In this document: in pieces, positions 13,611-18,413 of the stretch
Layout of the letters: every line of letters starts with the position of its first letter
Position numbering within the stretch: the stretch's first letter is position 1
NCBI GenBank assembly: GCA_039914625.1
Contig: JBDSOU010000157.1
Location: 1 to 18,413 of the forward strand
Origin: DATEMK01 sp039914625
Lineage (GTDB): Bacteria > Bacteroidota > Bacteroidia > AKYH767-A > OLB10
Direction of reading: 5' to 3'
Length of the DNA stretch: 18,413 nucleotides
Notes under the pieces: model-generated
Seen by the model: only the letters and a program-made list of their open reading frames with translations
Told to the model about the DNA's origin: nothing
The model's database searches: none
Position numbers and translations under genes: made by a program

Positions 13611-14462
13611 TTATTTTTTTCCTTTTATAGCATTTGCCAGGTCTTCGATGTTGCTCTTGGTGATGCTCATTCCGCTCATCTGGTAATCAAAATAAACTAC
13701 CTCACCATTGGACGGGTCAAAAACAAACATGGATTTATTGAGGGTAATGGTTGGCTGGAAATAATAATAATCCGTACTTTTTTCTTTTATCACCTGCTCG
13801 ATTTTTGCCTTATCGCAAATTTCAAATTTGTTGGGATAGATTCCGGCAATATCGCTTTTGGTTAATTTCTTTCCAAGCGTTTCTTCGCAAAACAATAATG
13901 TGCGGTCTTTAATATTTTTTGTTTTGGCATTATAAAGTTCCTGTAATCCGTCAACTATTTTCTTAGAGTTTCCGCGTATATCATTTTTCTGAACCAGTTC
14001 CATTGCCTGTATCATTGATTCAATCATGTTGCGCACACGATAAGAACAATCCGTATGTTTCATCTCATTCTGCCAGTGATTGATAGGGCAATAGGCCAGC
14101 ATATCATCATACACATAATTTGAAATCTTCTTCTCTCCACCGTTAAAAAGGGCAAGGTAATGATACCCGTGTGAATCAGGGCCAATGGTTATGGGAACAA
14201 TAAAAGAAGAAGACTTGTCACTTATCTTCTTTTTGAAAGCAGCATCATTCAGGACATCTGAAGGGGTTATCTTCCACAGGTCTTTCATAGCTGCAGCCAT
14301 TTCACTGTCGAATTTGGCATCTCCTGTTTGAACATAATATGTTTTGGATGCTTTGAACCGAGCATAATCATCGCTTTTATAATCAACGGCTGATAATTGC
14401 GCAAAGCAATTAGCGGTGAATGCAGAAATAACTAACGTTGCAAAAATTTTTCGTTTTAACAT
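13611..14462 (-). CDS. Exported protein of unknown family
   Basis: 283 residues with a signal peptide, MLKRKIFATLVISAFTANCFA, cleaved probably after Ala21. No lipobox, sorting domain or membrane helix is seen, so the product is probably periplasmic. Four cysteines remain in the mature chain (125, 139, 192, 216). The C-terminal part (232-283) looks like beta strands (YYYFQPTITL, SMFVFDP, EVVYFDYQMS) followed by a helix ending NAIKGKK. I do not recognise the family. It is transcribed divergently from the PEGA/trypsin-like protease gene across a 135-base gap, and both precursors begin MLKR, which hints at co-regulation but not at a function. Confidence 0.7.
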   Translation of the reverse strand: MLKRKIFATLVISAFTANCFAQLSAVDYKSDDYARFKASKTYYVQTGDAKFDSEMAAAMKDLWKITPSDVLNDAAFKKKISDKSSSFIVPITIGPDSHGYHYLALFNGGEKKISNYVYDDMLAYCPINHWQNEMKHTDCSYRVRNMIESMIQAMELVQKNDIRGNSKKIVDGLQELYNAKTKNIKDRTLLFCEETLGKKLTKSDIAGIYPNKFEICDKAKIEQVIKEKSTDYYYFQPTITLNKSMFVFDPSNGEVVYFDYQMSGMSITKSNIEDLANAIKGKK

Positions 14463-14499
14463 GAGTTTCGTTTTTTTAAGTGGATTGATTCATTAATTG

Positions 14500-14507
14500 T
14501 ATTTTCG
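14500..14507 (+). promoter_or_regulatory. Putative -7 box of the PEGA/trypsin-like protease gene
   Basis: TATTTTCG, one base off TAnnTTTG, lies about 90 bases upstream of the ATG at 14598. The leader would begin near 14513 and include GCCTCCC/GGGGCGGC (14521-14539), which can pair as an imperfect hairpin with an AAAA loop. This is the only GC-rich element in the divergent gap. Confidence 0.35.
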
Positions 14508-14597
14508 CGTGCTTAAATAAGCCTCCCAAAAGGGGCGGCAATATTAGTCAAATATTTAAAAAGAAAAAATCAAATTAAATTTATTCCCGAAAAATAC

Positions 14598-16085
14598 ATG
14601 TTGAAAAGACTAACGTTTGCATTGATGGTGCTTTGTTGTACACGGGTTGTATCCCAAAATGCTTTCAGTATTATTAAAACTCTTCCAACGGGAGCGGATG
14701 TATTGGATGATGAGAAAAATAAATTAGGCGAAACTCCTTTTGATTTGGGTAAGCTGAAAAAAGGAATTCATAAAATACAAATTTCAAAAGAAGGCTATGA
14801 AAAGGTAGCGATTACTTTTCCCGAAAAGGAAAAAAACGGGTATTCATTTCCGTCATCTGTCGAAACCTGTTCTTCATGTGTGATGGATTTTGAAACCACT
14901 GATGTTAAAAATCAATACAACGGAACGCTGCGCCTGAGGAAGAAGTTTAAAGAATATGATAAAATAATTATGGTTGCCATTGATACTCCCAAAATTGATA
15001 TAGATGATAAAATGGAATTGGGAAGGGTGAACGGCAGTAAAAAAGAGCTTAAAGATAAAGACATTCACATGCTGCTCGGTTACCCTGAAAATATGGAACT
15101 GCAACTGATCAATTCATTCAAAGATTCGTATCTTGATGCTTCTTTTCTTTCTTCAAAAGGCAAAGACAAGGCTACGCTTTACAAGCCAAAAATTATTTTA
15201 ACGCCTGTTGTTAAAAAAATAAATTTCACATTGAAAGGAAAGCTGCTGCGCGATTATACGGGTCCGTGTACAATGGAATGCACCTGGAAAATTTCGGATT
15301 TGTCTGATACAAAAAAAGTGTGGGCGCAACTGCCTGTAAAAACTTCCATTTACCGCAGCGGTGATAATTATGAATTAGTCCTCCACCAGTTGCTTGCCGA
15401 ATCGGAACGCGACCTGTTGGAAAACGATACGCTGTTTGATTTCCTTTCAGGTATTGAAAAAAAATATCTTGCTAAATCGAAAGGCGATGTGTTTAAGCTT
15501 AAATTGCCCAAACATGTTTCTTATTCCGGCACACGTGAAATGCTGAAAGATATTACATCCTCAGTGGTCACGGTGCAAACTGATGATGGTTTTGGAAGCG
15601 GAGTAATTATTACTTCCGATGGCTATATCATTACTAATTATCATGTAATAGAAGGAGAAAAATCAGTATTGGTAAAGTTGGGCAAAGAACAGAAAATAAA
15701 AGCCGAAATAATTAAGGTGAATAAAGATTATGACCTTGCCATGATAAAAATAAATCAGGCGGGTTTGAAAGCGCTTTCTATTGCCAACAGTGACAGCACC
15801 GGAACAGGCGATGAAATTTTTGCTGCCGGTACCCCACTCGATAAATCACTGGGGCAAACCGTTACACGCGGCATTATCAGCGGCTACAGGGAATGGAACG
15901 GAGTTAATTTTATTCAAACTGATGTTAGCATCAATGCCGGAAACAGCGGAGGGCCGCTGCTGAATCAGAAGGGTGAAATTATCGGCATTACCACTATGAA
16001 AGCTTTCGGCAGGGGAATTGAGGGAATCGGATTTGGCATTCCGTCAAATGTGGTGCTCGAAATGATGAATATTAAGTTTGATTAA
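14598..16085 (+). CDS. Exported PEGA-domain serine protease, trypsin/HtrA-like
   Basis: 495 residues. A signal peptide (about 1-20) is followed by a PEGA-like domain (22-75: TLPTGADVLDDEKNKLGETP, then KGIHKIQISKEGYE), a beta fold often found in envelope-associated proteins. Residues 90-310 have no recognised domain and include a CSSC pair (91-94). A chymotrypsin-fold protease of the S1C type occupies about 317-490, with catalytic His349 (ITNYHVIEG), Asp379 (KDYDLAMIK) and Ser450 (NAGNSGGPL). No PDZ domain follows, unlike DegP/DegS; the chain ends right after the protease fold. The triad is complete, so it is probably active in the periplasm or envelope. Substrate and trigger are unknown. Confidence 0.9.
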   Translation: MLKRLTFALMVLCCTRVVSQNAFSIIKTLPTGADVLDDEKNKLGETPFDLGKLKKGIHKIQISKEGYEKVAITFPEKEKNGYSFPSSVETCSSCVMDFETTDVKNQYNGTLRLRKKFKEYDKIIMVAIDTPKIDIDDKMELGRVNGSKKELKDKDIHMLLGYPENMELQLINSFKDSYLDASFLSSKGKDKATLYKPKIILTPVVKKINFTLKGKLLRDYTGPCTMECTWKISDLSDTKKVWAQLPVKTSIYRSGDNYELVLHQLLAESERDLLENDTLFDFLSGIEKKYLAKSKGDVFKLKLPKHVSYSGTREMLKDITSSVVTVQTDDGFGSGVIITSDGYIITNYHVIEGEKSVLVKLGKEQKIKAEIIKVNKDYDLAMIKINQAGLKALSIANSDSTGTGDEIFAAGTPLDKSLGQTVTRGIISGYREWNGVNFIQTDVSINAGNSGGPLLNQKGEIIGITTMKAFGRGIEGIGFGIPSNVVLEMMNIKFD

Positions 16086-16106
16086 TGATGAAACAAAAAA
16101 AAGTGG

Positions 16107-16166
16107 GAAAGTGAGAAGGTGAGACATGGAGTTTTTATTCAAGTAGTTCTGAATGATTTTCTCACT
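16107..16166. repeat. GAAAGTGAGA-type repeat and 8-bp inverted repeat
   Basis: GGAAAGTGAGAAGGTGAGA (16106-16124) resembles the stem sequence at 13559-13573. AGTGAGAA (16110-16117) is repeated inverted as TTCTCACT (16159-16166), whose last base is the first base of the metalloprotease -7 box. Both copies in this window sit just downstream of a stop codon, in keeping with dispersed intergenic repeats. Confidence 0.4.
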
Positions 16167-16173
16167 ATCTTCG
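16166..16173 (+). promoter_or_regulatory. -7 box of the metalloprotease gene
   Basis: TATCTTCG followed by TACCC is one base from the TAnnTTTG consensus. The predicted start point is near 16179, immediately before the first of three hairpins. No good -33 TTTG is found 19-20 bases upstream. Confidence 0.45.
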
Positions 16174-16178
16174 TACCC

Positions 16179-16283
16179 TTTTCTAGGGCGAAAGCTGAAA
16201 AGCCCTGCTTGCGCAAGCAGATTAAAAGAGTAAGCAATAAAACCATTCCCGTCCACCACGGGAGCAAACAAACAAAATAAACA
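16179..16283 (+). promoter_or_regulatory. Structured 5' leader with three hairpins, function unknown
   Basis: Between the predicted transcription start and the ATG lie three inverted repeats: AGGGC/GCCCT (16185-16189 with 16202-16206, 12-base loop); the perfect palindrome CTGCTTGCGCAAGCAG (16205-16220); and TCCCGT/ACGGGA (16247-16252 with 16258-16263, loop CCACC). The 3' arm of the first overlaps the 5' arm of the second by two bases, so they compete slightly. The sequence then becomes A-rich up to the start codon, with no Shine-Dalgarno. I could not match it to a known riboswitch class. Confidence 0.45.
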
Positions 16284-18413
16284 ATGAAAAAAATTACTTT
16301 AGTTTTTTCGGCTGTGCTGATTGCATGTGTGTCGTACAGTCAGAATCTGAAACCGGTTGCTCAAAAAATCTTTGAAAGAAATGCACAGCGCGCAACTTTT
16401 AACCATGCACAATTATTTGAAATTACTCAGTCAACCATTCAGCGAAGTGCAGAAATGGAAGCTGCTGTCGGCAAATCCACTGTTTTTGAATTTGAGCAAG
16501 ACAGGGTGAATGAAATTTTAGCATCCAAGCCTGAGAATTTGAATTTAACTATTCCAACCAATTCAGGAAATAATATGGAACTGGAACTTTACAAAGCCAC
16601 TATTTTCACTCCTGATTTCACAGTGGTGACAAGCGGCAGCAATGGTGAAGCGGTTCCTTATGACAGAGGCGCTTATTATTGGGGAATCATTAAAGGAGAT
16701 AATGCATCTCTTGTTTCCATCAGCATTTTCAATGATGAAATAATGGGGATCATTTCTTCTCCGTCCATCGGAAACATGGTGCTTGGCAAAATTGAACACG
16801 ATGCTACCAACAGACACATCTTATATAACGAGCGCGATCTGAAAGCGGCTCCCCAAACAGTATGCTACACTGAAGATGACGGTGGCTCTTATACAGCAAA
16901 AGAATTGCAGCAAAATTCTTCAATGAGAACTGCTGCAAACTGTATCCGCATTTATTGGGAAGTTAATTTTGATATTTACCAGAATAAAGGAAGCGTTAGC
17001 GCTGCTACAAATTATGTAACAGGATTATTCAGCCAAAGCGCTATTATATATACGAACGATGCTATACCTGTTTCACTTTCACAGGTTCTCGTCTGGAATA
17101 CTACCAGTCCATATACTTCCACAAGCACTTCCGGTTTACTGAGTCAATTTCAGAGCACCAGGAATTCTTTCAATGGCGAGCTTGGAAATTTATTAGGTTA
17201 TGCAGGAGGCGGAGGAGTGGCAGCAGGATTCAGCGGGCTGTGCAATGGAAACCTTGATAACAGCCAATGTTATAGCGGCATACAATCTTCTTACAACAAT
17301 GTTCCAACCTATTCCTGGTCAGTGATGGTAGTAACACATGAACAGGGTCACCTTATGGGCTCGCGCCACACGCATGCCTGTGTGTGGAACGGTAACAATA
17401 CAGCTATTGATAATTGCGGCCCCACAGCCGGTTATGGTTACGAAGGCAGTTGCAGCGGGGCGCCAACTCCAACCAATGGCGGAACTATTATGAGCTATTG
17501 TCATCTTAATGTGGGAATAAATTTTTCAAATGGTTTTGGCACACAGCCGAAAAATGTTATTCTGAATAATTTTAATAATGCTACCTGTCTTTCTTCCTGT
17601 TCCGGTGGAGGCTGCGGCACTCCGGGCGGATTGAGCGCATCGGCAATTACTGTTTCATCGGCAACCGTTACCTGGAGCTTAGTGGGAGGAGCGCTGACTT
17701 ATAATGTGCAGTATAAAAAATCGGCTCTCACTACGTGGGCTACCGTAACGGGCATCACCGGAACATCAACTTCTCTTACCGGTCTTACTGACGGAACGGC
17801 TTATGATTATCAGGTACAGGCTGTATGTTCATCGGCTACCGGAACATATTCCACAATTGGAAATTTCTCCACTATTGCTATTTGTAATGACACGCATGAG
17901 CCGAATAATACCAAACCCGCTGCATCTTCCCTTGTGATCAATACAAATACTGCAGGTTTGATATCACCTTCGGGCGATGCAGACTTTTTCGTCTTTGCTA
18001 ATACGGCTTCTCAGAAAAACATTATGGTAACTCTTACCGGTTTACCGGCCGATTACGACATGAAGCTGATTCGTAAAAGTGCTACTTTAGGCGCTTCGCA
18101 AAGCGGGGGCACTACCTCAGAAACCATTGTTTACAATGCCTCTGTGGTGGGCAATTATGTTATTAAAATTTACGGATCAGGAGGCGCAAACAATCCTACT
18201 GCCTGTTATACATTGAAGGCTGAAATCAGCGGCACTCCTTTCAGAGCCGCAGCATCTGATAATACTACTTCAAAAGCGGATGCAGACGGAACTGAACTTT
18301 CGATTTACCCGAATCCGGCAAATGATTTGTTGGTTATAAATTATCCGTCATTGAGCAATAGAACATGCGAACTGCAGGTTTTTGATGTGATGGGAAAAGA
18401 AGTTTTTCAAGCC
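16284..18413 (+). CDS. Secreted zinc metalloprotease with FN3, PPC and T9SS domains (3' end outside window)
   Basis: The frame is open for 710 codons to the right edge. Signal peptide: MKKITLVFSAVLIACVSYSQ. A propeptide-like region runs to about residue 205. The catalytic domain has the metzincin motif HEQGHLMGSRH (352-362; zinc ligands His352, His356, His362, catalytic Glu353) and the Met-turn IMSY with Met403, as in reprolysin-like M12 proteases. It is followed by a glycine/cysteine linker (SCSGGGCG), an FN3 domain (about 445-533), a PPC-like domain (about 534-650; DTHEPNNT, GDADFFVF, GNYVIKIYG) and the start of a T9SS type A sorting domain (LSIYPNPANDLLVINYP from about 672). The protein should be exported by Sec, then carried across the outer membrane by T9SS and attached to the surface or released. 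Only the end of the sorting domain, perhaps 40 residues, is missing. The leader upstream is structured. Confidence 0.9.
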   Translation, partial: MKKITLVFSAVLIACVSYSQNLKPVAQKIFERNAQRATFNHAQLFEITQSTIQRSAEMEAAVGKSTVFEFEQDRVNEILASKPENLNLTIPTNSGNNMELELYKATIFTPDFTVVTSGSNGEAVPYDRGAYYWGIIKGDNASLVSISIFNDEIMGIISSPSIGNMVLGKIEHDATNRHILYNERDLKAAPQTVCYTEDDGGSYTAKELQQNSSMRTAANCIRIYWEVNFDIYQNKGSVSAATNYVTGLFSQSAIIYTNDAIPVSLSQVLVWNTTSPYTSTSTSGLLSQFQSTRNSFNGELGNLLGYAGGGGVAAGFSGLCNGNLDNSQCYSGIQSSYNNVPTYSWSVMVVTHEQGHLMGSRHTHACVWNGNNTAIDNCGPTAGYGYEGSCSGAPTPTNGGTIMSYCHLNVGINFSNGFGTQPKNVILNNFNNATCLSSCSGGGCGTPGGLSASAITVSSATVTWSLVGGALTYNVQYKKSALTTWATVTGITGTSTSLTGLTDGTAYDYQVQAVCSSATGTYSTIGNFSTIAICNDTHEPNNTKPAASSLVINTNTAGLISPSGDADFFVFANTASQKNIMVTLTGLPADYDMKLIRKSATLGASQSGGTTSETIVYNASVVGNYVIKIYGSGGANNPTACYTLKAEISGTPFRAAASDNTTSKADADGTELSIYPNPANDLLVINYPSLSNRTCELQVFDVMGKEVFQA

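Noticed and set aside
16185..16263. Known riboswitch (for example a cyclic di-GMP class) in the metalloprotease leader.
   Set aside because: The hairpins do not contain the conserved unpaired core bases I would expect for that class, so only an unspecific structured leader is reported.

Overview
The window looks like a chromosomal segment of a member of the Bacteroidota, probably an environmental Flavobacteriia, Sphingobacteriia or Chitinophagia-like lineage. The evidence is the low GC content, type IX secretion (T9SS) C-terminal sorting domains on two secreted proteins, the Bacteroidota-restricted DUF6341/DUF6427 pair, near absence of Shine-Dalgarno sequences, and repeated promoter -7 boxes of the Bacteroidota type (TAnnTTTG). 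No rRNA, tRNA, CRISPR array, insertion sequence or phage gene is visible.

Layout. 1-1737: an acyl-CoA carboxyltransferase (PccB type) behind a good promoter. 1793-2096: a UPF0175 antitoxin-like gene that appears leaderless, followed by a stub of its usual PIN-like toxin partner. 2108-2961: a T9SS cargo protein split by a -1 frame change that falls on a slippery heptamer. 3002-4324: purD carrying an in-frame GC-rich hairpin repeat. 4329-5579: the small membrane protein DUF6341 (minus strand) and the polytopic DUF6427 protein (plus strand), divergently transcribed. 5663-6116: a frameshifted DUF1569 (DinB-like) gene. 6149-9555: three minus-strand genes, in transcription order a YbdK/GCS2 carboxylate-amine ligase, a class I glutamine amidotransferase and an ATP-grasp-like protein, which together look like a small amide-bond-forming pathway. 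9683-13465: a phosphorelay island with a cytoplasmic REC-HisKA-HATPase-REC hybrid kinase, a stand-alone HPt protein, two nearly identical receiver proteins anchored by a C-terminal membrane helix, and a free receiver. No DNA-binding or enzymatic output domain is encoded there. 13611-16085: a divergent pair of exported proteins, one of unknown family and one PEGA/trypsin-like protease. 16284-right edge: a large secreted zinc metalloprotease (HExxHxxGxxH, FN3, PPC, T9SS domain), preceded by a leader RNA with three predicted hairpins.

How the genes work together. Two groups are functionally coherent. The ligase/amidotransferase/ATP-grasp set could make a gamma-glutamyl or peptide-like small molecule or modification; its substrate cannot be read from sequence. 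The phosphorelay island can be wired from hybrid kinase to HPt to membrane receivers, so the signal output is probably protein-protein contact at the inner membrane. The remaining genes are housekeeping (purD, pccB) or exported proteins with no obvious link.

Two frameshifts (about 2240 and about 5840) and one toxin stub may be real decay, or the two frameshifts may be sequencing or assembly errors. Read-level checking would decide. All family names are assigned by motif recognition, without database searches.
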